From the NCBI GenBank assembly GCA_020631735.1, contig CM036158.1, positions 78,483,447 to 78,547,446 of the forward strand: a stretch of DNA of 64,000 nucleotides, in the 5' to 3' direction. The notes below the pieces were generated by a model. It saw nothing but the letters and a program-made list of their open reading frames with translations. It was not told the origin of the DNA and made no database searches. The position numbers and the translations under genes were made by a program. Numbering within the stretch: position 1 is the stretch's first letter; each line of letters opens with the position of its first letter. The stretch comes from Saccharum officinarum. Its lineage: Eukaryota; Streptophyta; Magnoliopsida; Poales; Poaceae. Shown piece after piece: positions 22,941-34,587 of the stretch.

Positions 22941-23654
22941 GAGCCAAAACTGGGCATGAGGGCCCGTGTAAATGAGTTAATATTCGTAACTTTTGTTGTG
23001 ATGGCCTCGGGGCCTTGAAACATTTAGATGTAAGTTTGTACTAGATGTTCGTTTTCGTTCAAGTTTTTTCTTTCCTTTCTCGCTTGAATCGTATTCTTGC
23101 ATGATTTTCTTAGCGCGCGGTTACGCCCCTTGGCGTGAGGAAGCGAGTGGAGGTACCGTAGCCTCGGAGGCATAAGTGATCTCATGGCTCGACTGCCCTC
23201 GAGCTTTAGGGCACGTTTACGGCCTCGTAGACCATGTAAGAACTTGATTCGAATCGAACAGGGATGTTAGTCGTGAGCTTTTCAAAGTCGTGAACTATTA
23301 CTAGGTCTACTTAGCGCGTGGTTGCACCCTTTGGCGTGGGGGGTGAGTGGAGGTACCATAGCTCGAAGGTGTAGGTGATCTCGTGGCTCGGTGACCCTCG
23401 AGCCTTAGGGTGCGCTTGCGGCCTGGTCGACTTATGTAACAGTTCTCTTCTTCTTTTGAAAAAATGCGAATTTTTTGGGGATACGTATGGGGTTCCCCCT
23501 TGCAGCCCTCGAGGGAGGGTCGACTCTGAGAAAACAGGGTCGATCCTTCCTGATTGTTATGAAAAAATGCTTTGAACACCGATGTATTCTTTATTCTATC
23601 ATGGGATTGTGAAACAATTTACAGAGCCTCGAGGCTTTAAGAAAAAAACGGCGT
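22941..23654. other. Spacer between the antisense gene and pol of the Tat element
   Basis: It holds a duplicated motif, 'tagcgcgNggtt.c.ccttggcgt..gg...gagtggaggtacc', at 23112-23160 and 23313-23358. Each copy is followed by similar 'gcctcg/gctcga' strings. No coding region is recognised. Confidence 0.5.
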
Positions 23655-26057
23655 AGCTATTCAATGTTCCATGTGTTGGTGAAGATTTCGCCTTTCTCAT
23701 TCGATAGTTTGTAGGTGTCGGGCTTCAGTACTTCCGTGAGGATGTATGGCCCTTCCCATGGTGGAGTAAGCTTGTGTCGTCCCTTGTTGTTCTAGCTTCG
23801 CCGTAGCACCAGGTCGCCGACGTTGAGGTCCCATCTACGGACGTGTCTGTCGTGGTAGCGTTAGAGACTTTGTTGATACCTTGCCGAGTGTAACAGAGCC
23901 ACATCACGAGCTTTCTTGAGCTGGTCGAGGGCGTCCTCTCTTATGGCGTCATTGTTTTGCTCGTTGTAGGCTTTCAGTCTCGGGGATCCATATTCTACAT
24001 CAGTTGGGAGCATAGCCTCGGACCCATAGACTAAGAAGAACGAAGTGAACCCCGTGGCTCGACTCGGCATCGTTCTTAGGCTCCACAGGACCGAGGGGAG
24101 CTCGGCGGTGCATTTTTTGCCGTGTTTGTTTAACTTGTCAAAAATTCTTAGCTTCAGGCCTTGTAGGACCATGCCATTGGCACGTTCTACTTGGCCATTT
24201 GTTTTTGGATGAGCTACGGCCAACCAGAGCACATGGATGTGATGGTTGTTGCAGAAATCTAGAATCTTTTTGCCTATAAATTGGGTGTCGTTGTCCGTGA
24301 TGATGCAGTTAGGAACCCCAAAGCGGTGGACGATGTCGGTAAAAAATAGCATAGCTTGCTCAGACCTGATGCTGGTGATAGGACGGGCCTCGATCTACTT
24401 GGAAAATTTGTCAATGGCGACGAGCAAGTGGGTGAAGCCACCAGTTGTCCTTTTCAGGGGTCCAACCAAGTCGAGCCCCCAAATAGCGAACGACCATGTG
24501 ATGGGAATAGTTTGCAGGGCATGAGCTGGGAGGTGGGTTTGTCTTGCATAGTACTAGCATCCTTTGCAGGAGCGTACTAGTTTGACGGCGTTGGAGACAG
24601 TGGTCGGGCAATAGAAGCCTTGTCGGAATGCGTTTCCAACGAGGGTTCGAGGCGCTACGTGATGACCACAAGCCCCCGAGTGTAGATCATTGAGTAGGTT
24701 CCTGCCTTCCTCATTTGTGATACAGCGTTGGAGGATGGCCGTAGGGCTACGGCGATACAGCTCCTTGCTGTCGCCAAATATCACAAAGGATTTGGCCCGA
24801 CGAGTGATCCGTCGAGCCTCGATCTTATCTGAGGAGAGGTCCCCTCAAGTGAGATGGTCGAGGTACGGAACACGCCAGTCAGGCCTAGGGTTGGCTGGCG
24901 GGGTCGAGCCTTCCACCTGCATGGCTTCAGCCCCGGTCAAGGGGGCTTCCGCCTCAGGTGGGGGATTGAGTGACGGCTCATCGACCCCTCTGTCTGCCCT
25001 GATGTTGACGGATGGTTGATGGAGATCTTTCATGAAAACGTCAGGTGGAACTGTAGTTCGACTAGAAGCGATTTTCGTGAGTTCATCGGTGACCTCATTA
25101 TATCTGCGTGCAATGTGGTTAAGCTCGAGGTCGTGAAACTTGTCCTCAAGGCGCTGTACCTCCTCACAGTAGGCCTCCATCTTGGGATCACATCAGCTCG
25201 AGCTCTTCATGACCTGGTCAATCATGAGCTGAGAGTCACCTCGAACGTCGAGGTGTTGGACCCCTAGTTCGACAGCGATTCGTAGGCCCGTGACGAGTGC
25301 CTCGCACTCGGCAACGTGGTTAGAGGCAGGAAAATGAAGCCGGATGATATAGCGCATGTGGACTCCGAGGGGTGAGATGAAGAGCAAGCCCACGCCTGCT
25401 CCCGTTTTCATCAGCGACCCGTCAAAATACATGGTCCAAAGCTCGGTCTGTAGCTAAACCGGAGGAAGTTGAGCGTCGGTCCACTCCGCTAGGAAATCTG
25501 CTAGCACCTAGGATTTGATGGCTTTGCGTGGCGCGTAAGAGAGGGTCTCACCCATGAGCTCGACCATCCATTTTGCTATCCTACCCGAGGCCTCTCGGTT
25601 TCGGGCTATCTCTCCCAAAGGGAAAGAAGATACCACGGTCACCGGGTGGCCCTCAAAGTAGTGATGAAGTTTGCGCCGCGTTAAGACGATGGCGTACAGC
25701 AGCTTCTGAATCTATGGGTAGCGAACCTTGGTTTCCGAGAGCACCTCGCTGATGAAGTAGAGCGGTCTCTAGATGAGCAGGGTATGTCCTTCTTCTACCC
25801 TCTCGACAACTAGGACCGCACTGACCACTTGTGTCATTGCGGCGACGTAAAGTAGGATGGGTTCCCCTGCGGTTGGAGGGACGAGGATCGCTGAGTTCGA
25901 CAGAGTAGCCTTGAGCTTTACAAGGGCTTCCTCGGCTTCGAGGGTCCACAAGAAGTGTTTTGATTTCTTTAGGAGACGATACAGTGGAAGCGCTTTTTCG
26001 TTGAGGCGCGAAATGAAGCGACTGAGGGCCGCAAGGCAGCCCGTGACCCTCTGCACG
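23655..26057 (-). pseudogene. Tat-type pol remnant: RT end, RNase H, integrase
   Basis: Reading right to left, 26057-25770 is the end of RT and the connection ('ALPLYRLLKKSKHFLW...EEALVKLK'). 25432-25193 is an RNase H domain with 'YFDGS', 'AECEAL' and 'RGDSQL', the catalytic D-E-D positions. 24784-24554 is the integrase HHCC zinc region ending 'VRSCKGC'. 24352-23861 is the integrase core with 'TDNDTQF' and 'KTNGQVERAN' (second D and E). 23860-23655 is the C-terminal tail ('LTPPWEGPYILTEV'). At least four in-frame stops, each TAG at an expected CAG, lie at 25769-25771, 25712-25714, 25508-25510 and 25454-25456. Further frame changes split RNase H from integrase. Non-functional. Confidence 0.85.
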
Positions 26058-26460
26058 TGAAAGCCCAAGTTTGGTTTTGGTAATTAATGACACCAAGTTG
26101 CTAATGCCATGTGTTAAGTGTTTTGAGTTAGGTATAAGCAACACATGTGATGAAGGTGTATGTGGCAAGGAGTGGTGGCCACAAGATCACAAAGAGATGG
26201 TGCATGGACATGAAATGATGATCATGGTGGAGATGCACATAATATGATGGACATGATGATCAAGTGGAAGAGAAGGATCTAAGAGTGCAAGGCAAAGGTA
26301 TAACCATAGGGTTTTTCTTTTGCTGGTCTAAGATGAGTAGAGAAGTGATTGACCGGGTTTAGGATACATAGCCGACTATCAAGAGGGGCCATCACGGTTA
26401 GCTCGGGAATCAAGTGCCACTAGATCAATGTCTTGAGCATATGCATTAGGATCTAGTAGA

Positions 26461-26613
26461 GAGCTAACATAACGCCTTGGAAAATGATTGTGAAATGCTA
26501 ACACACATGCACATGGTGGTGTACACTTGGTGGTGTTAGCACATTTGCGAAGGCGGTGGAGCTAACATAACGCCTTGGAAAATGATTGTGAAATGCTAAC
26601 ACACATGCACATG
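26461..26613 (+). repeat. Perfect 55-bp direct repeat, spacing 98 bp, in LTR A
   Basis: 26461-26515 and 26559-26613 are identical, starting 'gagctaacataacgcc' and ending 'cacatgcacatg'. Confidence 0.85.
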
Positions 26614-26689
26614 ATTCGGCGCTTTTTGGGGAAGTGAAATGCCTATTTTCTACTGCGCCGGAAGTCGAAAAAGAAACGGAGGCGAACGG

Positions 26690-27130
26690 AAGTCACAGAG
26701 GTGACCGGACGCTGGACCGGACGCGGTCTCTGTTTGACCGGACGCGTCCGGTCAGCGTTTAGCATCTGCGCGTGTTTCAGTTTGATGATCGGACGAGCAG
26801 CGCGTCCGGTCACTGTCGACCAGACGCGTCCAGTCATTCAAGGAGCTTACTAGACTCCAACCGGACGCTGGCACTGTGGCGTCCGGTCAGTTCTACAGCG
26901 CGTCCAATCGCTGTTTCGTTGTGCGCTACTCAGGCTTGACCAGCGCGTCCGGTCAGTTATAGGACCAGCGCGTCCGGTCGCACCCAGCACATCCAGTCTG
27001 CGTGATTAGCGCGTCCGGTCGGTGCTTCGCAAATTAGCCATTGCGCGGCCGGTGCGTCCGGTCAGTTTGACCAGCGCGACCGGTGTGTCCGATAAGTTTG
27101 ACCAGCGCATCTGGTCAGCGTGACTTCGGC
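26690..27130 (+). repeat. Palindromic CpG motif array, block A
   Basis: Many copies of GACCGGACGC or its complement GCGTCCGGTC occur in both orientations, including a perfect 20-bp palindrome at 26735-26754 (TGACCGGACGCGTCCGGTCA). CpG-rich palindromic repeats in the LTR promoter region are a known Sirevirus trait. Confidence 0.85.
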
Positions 27131-27169
27131 TGGTTAAGTTCCTAACGGCTATATTCGAAGGGGTACGTC

Positions 27170-27178
27170 TATAAATAC
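27170..27178 (+). promoter_or_regulatory. TATA box of LTR A
   Basis: TATAAATAC lies just downstream of the palindrome array, as in LTR B. Confidence 0.65.
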
Positions 27179-27794
27179 AAGTTGGCCGGGTTTGAGGGCA
27201 TCTCTTCCATATTTTGAGACCTAGAGACATCCTTTGAGCTAGAGAACAACCCCTCCACTCATCTCTTTGCTTAGTTGCACATCTTGAGTGAGATTGAGTG
27301 AGATTCAAGTGCATTGCTTAAGAGTTGCATTCTAGAGGCACTTGATCTTCGAGTTGCTGTGTGAAAGCATCTAGGCCCTGGTGTTGGTTTCGGTAATTGA
27401 TGACAACGCATTATTACCATGACTAACGTGTGTTTTGCAGAAACGTTGGTAAGTTAGGTCATGGAATTGATAACTGCTTTGGGCACTATGGTATTCATGT
27501 CCCTTGATGGAAATCGTTTCGGTTTTCAAAGGATCAATGACAAGATTAAGGACGGTTAGTTCCGAATGTCAAGGTGTTGAGTTACATCTGGAATAGTCGT
27601 TAGGATCTTTGTTTCTTCCTTTGACCGTACTATAAAGAGGGGCATGAGCGAGTAGCTTGACCTAGGTGAGTCTTTTGTTTAGGTGTGGTGCACACTTGTC
27701 AAACCTAGCACTAGGTAGCTCTAGAATAGCTCAAAGTTCAGTTGGAAGCAACTTGGTTCAAGTTGTGTCGCGTTTCTAAGTCGTTTGAGCTGTT

Positions 27795-28200
27795 TACCTG
27801 TGACCGGACGCGGTGTCTATCACGACTGGACGCGTCCGGACAGTACTAACAAGTCACTGCATCGTTAACTGATCGACCGGACACGGTCCTTGAGAGGACC
27901 AGACACGGTGGTCAGTCTGACACGTGTTCTAGAGGGTAAACAACATAATCGGACGCGACTGTGAAGTGATCGGACGCGTTCGGTCACGTTCCAGTAAGGT
28001 CCCAAGCTGACCTGATGCGTCTGGTCATCTATGATCGAACGTGGTCGAGCATCAGGTCAAAGTTCAGTTAGGTTCTTGCATGATCGGACGCGTCCGGTCA
28101 TCCCTGACCGGTGCGTCCGGTCATCTCAGCGCTGACTTTCGGTTTTCGACCGTTACACTTGACTGGCGCGTCCGGTCACGTCGACCAGCGCGTTCGGTTA
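27795..28200 (+). repeat. Palindromic CpG motif array, block B
   Basis: Repeated GACCGGACGC/GCGTCCGGTC units occur in both orientations, for example around 28081-28120. They lie just upstream of the TATA box. Confidence 0.8.
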
Positions 28201-28251
28201 GTGCGAGTTTTGCTGATTCGGTAGGTAACGGTTGGATTTGTCTGAGGGGTG

Positions 28252-28260
28252 TATAAATAC
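28252..28260 (+). promoter_or_regulatory. TATA box of LTR B
   Basis: TATAAATAC follows the palindrome array by about 50 bp, giving a transcript start about 700 bp before the LTR end. Confidence 0.65.
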
Positions 28261-28964
28261 ATCCCCTCCACCTCTTTTAGAGGTCTCTTGCTCATTTGTT
28301 CAGCTGAGAAACACCTTTGGAGTGCAAGGGAGTGCAAGAGCCCTAGTGAGGATAGTGATTTGAGAATCAAAGTTTGAGATTCCTCACTAGTGACAAGAGT
28401 GTAGCAAGTGTGCATCCATCTTCTCATTAGGCTTGTTGTGGTCAAGTGAGAGTTCTAGCTTGTTACTCTTGGTGATCGCCATCATCTAGACGGTTTGGTG
28501 GTGATTGGGAGTTTGGTGATCATCCGGCGAGCTTGTGGGTGACCCAACTCATGTTGTGAGCGGTTTTGGGTGATTCGCCGCGATGGAGTGTCAAAGAATC
28601 AACCCATAGAGAGCACTTTATCCTTGCGCAGATCAAGGGGGAGCTACACCCTTGCGCGGGTGCTCCAACGAGGACTAGTGGGGAGTGGCGACTCTTCGAT
28701 ACCTCGGCAAAACATCACCGTGTTCCTAACCCTTACTTTCAAGCATTTACTTTTGTGCACTACTTTCATTGCTTGTTTACTTTCCTAGAATTGCCATGCT
28801 AGTCTAGGATTGGAACTTAGGGTGCAAAACTTTTACCGGTAGAATCACAAGGAACACTAGTAGGCACTAGGGGTAAAGTTTGGCTTGTAGGATTTAATTC
28901 TTGCAAATATTTTTTTAGAAAAGCCCAATTCACCCCCCCTCTTGGGCATCTTGATCCTTTCAAT

Positions 28965-28976
28965 TGGTATCGGAGC
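28965..28976 (+). other. Primer binding site (initiator Met-tRNA type)
   Basis: TGGTATCGGAGC lies two bases after the LTR end. It differs by one base from TGGTATCAGAGC, the usual plant copia PBS. Confidence 0.9.
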
Positions 28977-29016
28977 CGTGTTGCTCTTTTTTTTAGGCTT
29001 CACTGCCTAGAGCAAG

Positions 29017-31349
29017 ATGTCTAATGGGGAAGGACCACCTCCTACATTTGAGGGAGATGATTTTCCATATTGGAAAATTCGTATGGAGGCGTACCTCGAA
29101 GCCATAGATGTTTGGTGCCTTAGAGCCACAACCGAAGGGCTTCCTCCTATAAGGGATCCCGCCAACCCAAGTGGTGATGAGGAGAAGTACGACCGGTGGA
29201 ATGCAAAGGCAAAAAATGCACTCTATCGGGCCCTAGGCAAGGATATCTTCAATCGTGTGCGTAATGCCAAAAACGCTCATGAATTGTGGGAAAATCTTTG
29301 TGCTCTCCATGAGGGAACTAAGAGTGAGCGTGAGGAACGCTATCATATTGCTTTAAAGAAAATTAATTCTTTTGAGATGCTTCCAAAGAAAGTGCTAATG
29401 AAATGTACACTCGATTGAATGTTCTTGTAGAGGATCTCAATGCTCTTGGACTCACTCAAATGAGTCAATCGGATGTTGCAAGGAGGATCTTGAGTGTTCT
29501 TCCCGTAGAGAAGTATGGACACATTGTCACCGTACTTCACCAAAGTAATCTCTCCGCCACAACACCGACACAAGTATTGGGAAAGATCAATGCTCATGAG
29601 ATGTACATGCATATCACTCCGGAAGAGGGCTCATCATCTTCCAAGAAGAAAGACTTGGCCTTCAAAGCTAGCCATGAAAAGAAAAAGAAGAAGGGCCAAG
29701 CCATGATGGTGCAAGAAAGCTCAAGTGAAAGTGATATTGATGATGCATCACTTGCACTCATGGTGAGGAAGAACACCAAGATGCTAAAGAAGCTCAACAA
29801 GAGTGGCATCAAGTTCGATGACAGGAAGAAGAAATTCTTCACAAGTAGCAAAAGGAAGCCAATATCCAAAATGGATTGCTTCAATTGTGGTGAACTTGGC
29901 CACTTAGCTCATCAATGCCCGAAGCCTCCAAAAGACAAGTACAAAAACAAGAACAAGGGCAAGAAAGATGATTCAAGTGAAGAAGATGAGAAAAAGAAGA
30001 ACAAGCCATACAAAAAGAAAGATGGCAAGAGAAGAGAGTTTTACAAGAAGAAGAAGGGAGGCAAAGCTTACATTGTTGGTGATTGGCTCACCGACATTGA
30101 GTCATCATGTGAGTCCTCCAGCGATGAGAGCGATGATGAGAAAGAGAAGGTTGCCGCATTTGTGATTGGGCCATCATCATCTTCGCCGACATCTTCATCA
30201 CCACCTTCACCGCCACCTTCACCATCATCTTCCACTACTCACCTATGCCTTATGACCAAGGGTGAATGAAAGGTACAAAACAATGATAGTGATGATGATG
30301 ATAGTGATAGTGATGATGAATATGATGCACCTTCTTATGATGAACTTGTAAAATTGTTGAACAAATACTCTAAAATCATAAGAACTAGAAATGAAAATGA
30401 TGAGCTTCAAAATGAAAATGAATCACTCTCATCTAAGCTTGAGAATGCACATAAGACTAGGGATGAGCTCAAAGATCAAAATGAAACTATGTCTTCTACT
30501 CTCAAGGAGCTCAAAACTTCTAACAAAAAGCTTAGAGATGAACATGATAAACTTGAGAAGAAGCATGGTGAACTCATCACTAGGCTCAACTTGCTAAAAG
30601 ATGAATATACTACATTGAAAATCAACTATGATAGTCTTATTGTTGCTAATGAGCTTGCTCTTGAGACACATGGTGCTACTAACCAAGTTGTTAAGATTGA
30701 TATAGCTACATCATGTGATGATTTGATTGTTGAGAACTTTGAGCAAGGTTCTAGCGGCAAAGGCAAGAGTGTGGTTGAGTTCAACAACTATGATGACTAT
30801 GTCAAGCTCAAGAGTGAAAATGAGTTGCTTAAGATTGAGAACAAGAAGTTGATGGCTCTTGAAAAGCAAGCACCAAATGAGTCACTTATTGAAGAAAACA
30901 AAAAGCTCAAGCAAGAAAAGGAGCATCTCAAGACCGGCCTAAGCAAGTTCACAAGAGGCCAACATTTGCAAAGTGAGCTACTCATGAACACCATCATGAA
31001 GATGTATAGAAGTGGCATTGGTTACTTGATAAATCAAGAGAAGAAGGCTAAGGCTCAACAACAACAAAGCAAGTCAAAGCCCAAGCCAAAGAGATGTGTT
31101 GAGTGTGGACAAGAAGGCCATTTTGCTCATGAGTGCAAAACTCCACCACCACAACCCTTGCCCAAGCATGCTAGACCCTTTGCCTTCAATGCTCATTACA
31201 TGCTTAGAAAAGATTCAAGTGGAAAGATGAAAGTCATGTTCTTGGGTCCCCCTAACAAAAATAGGCCAAAGAAAATAGGGGTTGCCAAGTCACTAGTTGA
31301 GAAAGTTAAGGGCCCCTCTCAAGTTTGGGTCCCTAAACAAAAGGCTTGA
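29017..31349 (+). pseudogene. Sirevirus B gag, frameshifted and with an internal stop
   Basis: It starts 'MSNGEGPPPTFEGDDFPYW', the typical Sirevirus/copia Gag N-terminus. A one-base frame change near 29390-29400 moves the reading frame. The second frame runs to a TGA at 30267-30269 and continues in the same frame to 31349. It includes two CX2CX4HX4C zinc knuckles (29878-29919 and 31095-31136) and between them a long Lys/Glu/Leu-rich coiled coil (about 30350-30990). Gag packages the RNA and forms the particle. The long two-knuckle Gag with coiled coil is characteristic of Sireviruses. The two lesions would prevent a full-length product. Confidence 0.85.
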
Positions 31350-31363
31350 TCTCTTGTGTGTAG

Positions 31364-33207
31364 GTGAACTACAAGACCGGTGGATCTCATTGGGTGATTG
31401 ATAGTGTTTGCACACAACACATGACCGGTGATCCTCGTATGTTTACCTCACTTGAAGAGAATGGGGTATGTCAAGACAAGATCACATTTGGGGACAATTC
31501 AAAGAGCAAAGTCAAGGGTATAGGCAAGATTGCAATATCAAATGATCACTCTCTCTCAAATGTTCTCTATGTTGCTTCATTGAGTTTCAACTTACTATCC
31601 GTTGGGCAACTTTGTGACCTTGGCTACCAATGCTTGTTCACTCCAAATAAAGTGGTAGTTACAAAGATAGATGACAAGCAAGTGATTTTCAAGAGCTTTA
31701 GATACAATAATCTCTATCTTGTTGACTTCACCTCTGAAGATGCAAACTTGATGACATGTTTGTTCACCAAAACTATACTTGGATGGCTTTGGCATAGGAG
31801 GCTTGCTCATGTCGGAATGAACACTCTCAACAAGCTATTGAAGAAAGAATTAGTGAGAGATTTGAAGGATGTAAAGTTTGAGAAGGACAAACCTTGTAGT
31901 GCATGTCAAGCCGGCAAACAAGTTGCAAATACTCATCCAACCAAAGCTTACATGTCAACATCAAGAGTACTAGAACTTCTACACATGGATTTGTTTGGTC
32001 CTACAACTTACAAGAGCTTGGGTGGAAATCTCTGTTGCCTAGTGATTGTGGATGACTACTCAAGATACACTTGGACTTTCTTCCTTCATGACAAATCCGA
32101 AGTGGCAAATTGCTTCAAGAAGTTTGCAAAGAGAGCTTAAAATGAATTTGAAGTCAAGATAAAGAAAATTAGAAGTGATAATGGCAAAGAGTTTGACAAC
32201 ACCAACATTGAAGCTTATTGTGATGAAATTGGAATCAAGCATGAAGTTTCATCAACCTACACTCCTCAACAAAATGGTGTAGTTGAGAGAAAGAACCGGA
32301 CTTGATCACTCTTGCAAGAACAATGCTAGATGAGTACAACACACCAGAAAAATTGTGGGCTGAGGCAATCAACACCGCATGCTATGCTTCAAATCGCCTC
32401 TTCCTACAAAAGTTCCTTGGCAAGACCCCCTATGAGTTGCTAAATGGGAAGAAGCCGGACATCTCATTCTTCCGGGTGTTTGGTTGCAAATGCTACATCT
32501 ACAAGAAGCGTCAACACCTAGGGAAGTTCCAAAGACGTTGTGATATTGGCTTTCTTGTTGGTTACTCATCAACGTCCAAAGCATATAGAGTATTTAACCA
32601 TGCCACCGGTTTGGTTGAAGAAACATATGATGTGGAATTTGATGAATCTAACAGCTCCCAAGGAGCGATTGAGAATTGTGATGATGTAGGTGATGAACCA
32701 TTGAGAGAGGCCATGAAGAACATGCCGGTGGGAGACATCAAGCCTAAATATGATGAAGATGACGTACAAATTGTGAATCCACCATCTTCATCATATGTGC
32801 CTCAAGATGATGACAAGGATGAGAGAGTTGAAAATGAAGATACTCATGTCTCTCATTAACAAGCCGAGGCACAAGCTCAAGATGTTGATGCTCACCATCC
32901 TACTCCTCAAGTGGTTGATAGAAGAAACTCACCTCTACTTCAAGCACATCCACAAGATCTCATCATAGGGAGTCCTACAAAGGGTGTAATGACTCGATCT
33001 CAAAAGCTTACCTCTTTTGTTGAACATCACTCTTTTGTCTCTTGTCTTGAACCTAAGAATGTAGAAGAAGCTCTTCAAGATCCGGATCGGGTGAATGCCA
33101 TGCATGAAGAATTGAACAACTTCGCCCGCAATCAAGTTTGGACACTTGAAGAGCATCCAAAAGGTGCAAGAGTCATTGGAACCAAGTGGGTGTTCCGCAA
33201 CAAGTAA
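31364..33207 (+). pseudogene. Sirevirus B pol, protease and integrase part, broken
   Basis: The protease region reads 'WVIDSVCTQHMTG'. The catalytic DSG triplet is DSV (GGT to GTT). An integrase zinc region follows (H-x4-H in 'HRRLAH', C-x2-C in 'CSACQAG'), then the core with 'HMDLFGP', 'VDDYSRYTW', 'SDNGKEF' and 'NGVVERKNR'. Lesions: TAA at 32138-32140 where Gln is expected, a one-base deletion near 32303, TAA at 32857-32859, and TAA at 33205-33207. After 32303 the frame stays open apart from those stops and carries the 'FGCKCYIY' integrase C-terminal segment. Enzymatically dead as it stands. Confidence 0.85.
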
Positions 33208-33219
33208 GATGATCAAGGC

Positions 33220-34587
33220 GTGGTAGTGAGGAACAAGGCAAGACTAGTAGCAAAAGGGTTCTCTCAAGTTGAAGGTCTTGATTTTGGAGAGACTTTTGCA
33301 CCCGTTGCAAGACTTGAAGTCATTCGTATCCTTCTTGCATATGCATCACATCATGAAATGAAATTATATCAAATGGATGTGAAAAGTACTTTTTTAAATG
33401 GCTTCATAAATGAACTAGTCTATGTTGAACAACCTCCCGGGTTTGAAGACCCTAGATATCCTAATCATGTTTATAGGTTGTCCAAGGCGCTATATGGGCT
33501 CAAGCAAGCCCCTAGAGCGTGGTATGAGCGCCTCCGGGACTTCCTCATTGAGAAGGGCTTCACTATTGGGAAGGTTGACACCATACTATTCACCAAGAAG
33601 TTCAATGGAGAAATCTTCTTTTGTCAAGTCTATGTTGATGATATTATCTTCGGGTCAACAAATGAAGATTATTACAAAGAATTTGGTGAATTGATGTCAA
33701 AAGAGTTCGAGATGTCAATGATTGGTGAGCTAACATTGTTCCTTGGTTTCCAAGTCAAGCAAATGAGAGATGGGATTTTTATCTCTCAAGAAAAGTATAC
33801 CAAGGATCTTCTCAAAAGATTCAAGATGGAGGAATGCAAGCCAATCAAGACCCCAATGCCATCTAATGGACATCTCGACCTAGATGAGGGAGGTAAACCA
33901 ATTGATCAAACTCTTTACCGTTCTATGATTGGTAGTTTGCTGTACCTTACCACATCTAGGCCTGATATCATGTTTAGTGTGTGCATGTGTGCTCGCTTTC
34001 AAGCGTGCCCAAAAGAACCTCACCTAAGTACCGTAAAAAGAATATTAAGATATCTTAAGTACAACCCAAGCATCGGTCTTTGGTACCCCAAAGGAGCTAG
34101 ATTCCAACTAGTTGGCTATTCCGATTCGGATTATGCCGGTTGCAAAATTGATAGAAAAAGCACATCCAGAGGATGCTATTTGCTTGGGAGGTCCTTAGTA
34201 TCTTGGTCATCTAAGAAGCAAAATAGTGTGGCTTTGTCCACCGCCGAGGCGGAATACATTGCCGCGGGGGCTTGTTGTGCACAAATCTTATACATGAAAC
34301 AAACCCTCCTAGACTATGGAGTTGTTCTTGAAAAGGTGCCACTTTTATGTGACAATGAAAGTGCCGTTAAAATTGCTAATAATCTGGTACAACACTCACG
34401 CACCAAGCACATCGATATCCGCCACCACTTTCTAAGAGATCATATTGCTAAAAATGATATATTACTAGAAGGTGTAAGAAGTGAAAATCAATTAGCGGAT
34501 ATCTTCACTAAACCTTTAGATGAGGCTACCTTTTGTAGGTTGAGAAGTGAACTAAATGTGCTTGATTCTAGTAACTTTAAAAAATGA
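33220..34587 (+). CDS. Sirevirus B reverse transcriptase-RNase H, intact open segment of pol
   Basis: 455 codons are open. RT motifs are '[11 protein letters not shown]', '[12 protein letters not shown]' (first Asp, residue 53), 'PPGFEDP', '[13 protein letters not shown]' and 'YVDD' (residues 138-141). RNase H motifs are 'YSDSDYAG', 'STAEAEYIA' and 'LCDNESA'. It ends '[13 protein letters not shown]', the usual copia C-terminus. RT and RNase H copy the element RNA into DNA. The segment is in the same frame as the preceding pol piece (after the TAA at 33205-33207), so it is the C-terminal part of a broken polyprotein and not a separate gene. Confidence 0.88.
   Translation: MVVRNKARLVAKGFSQVEGLDFGETFAPVARLEVIRILLAYASHHEMKLYQMDVKSTFLNGFINELVYVEQPPGFEDPRYPNHVYRLSKALYGLKQAPRAWYERLRDFLIEKGFTIGKVDTILFTKKFNGEIFFCQVYVDDIIFGSTNEDYYKEFGELMSKEFEMSMIGELTLFLGFQVKQMRDGIFISQEKYTKDLLKRFKMEECKPIKTPMPSNGHLDLDEGGKPIDQTLYRSMIGSLLYLTTSRPDIMFSVCMCARFQACPKEPHLSTVKRILRYLKYNPSIGLWYPKGARFQLVGYSDSDYAGCKIDRKSTSRGCYLLGRSLVSWSSKKQNSVALSTAEAEYIAAGACCAQILYMKQTLLDYGVVLEKVPLLCDNESAVKIANNLVQHSRTKHIDIRHHFLRDHIAKNDILLEGVRSENQLADIFTKPLDEATFCRLRSELNVLDSSNFKK

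Larger units (their letters stand above)
16855..26057 (-). mobile_element. Tat-type Ty3/gypsy retrotransposon, 5' part missing
   Basis: The element reads right to left: RT remnant, RNase H, integrase, extra antisense gene, PPT, 3' LTR. The single LTR (16855-17931) has TGTCGG/CCGACA ends. Just inside it, on the minus strand, is CTCGGGGGCTAC, the polypurine tract of this grass group. An extra gene on the opposite strand between pol and the 3' LTR is known for Tat elements such as Grande and RIRE2. Target-site sequence CATGG lies at 16850-16854. The 5' LTR, gag, protease and most of RT are missing because Sirevirus A sequence starts at 26058. Confidence 0.85.
26058..27361 (+). mobile_element. 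Sirevirus LTR, family A (interrupted at its right end)
   Basis: It begins TGAAAGCCC at 26058, inside the RT gene of the Tat element, with candidate target-site bases GCACG at 26053-26057. It has Sirevirus LTR features: an array of CpG-rich GACCGGACGC/GCGTCCGGTC palindromic motifs at 26690-27125, then a TATA box at 27170. It stops at 27361 where a second LTR beginning TGAAAG starts, so its own CTTTCA end is not seen. Confidence 0.75.
27362..28962 (+). repeat. 5' LTR of Sirevirus B (1601 bp)
   Basis: TGAAAG at the left and CTTTCA at 28957-28962 form the terminal inverted repeat, directly followed by the primer binding site. It contains palindrome array B (27795-28200) and a TATA box at 28252. 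Confidence 0.85.

Noticed and set aside
26690..28200. Regularly repeated GACCGGACGC units considered as a CRISPR-like array
   Set aside because: Units are palindromic, irregularly spaced, in both orientations, and lie in retrotransposon LTRs of a plant genome. There are no unique spacers of constant size.
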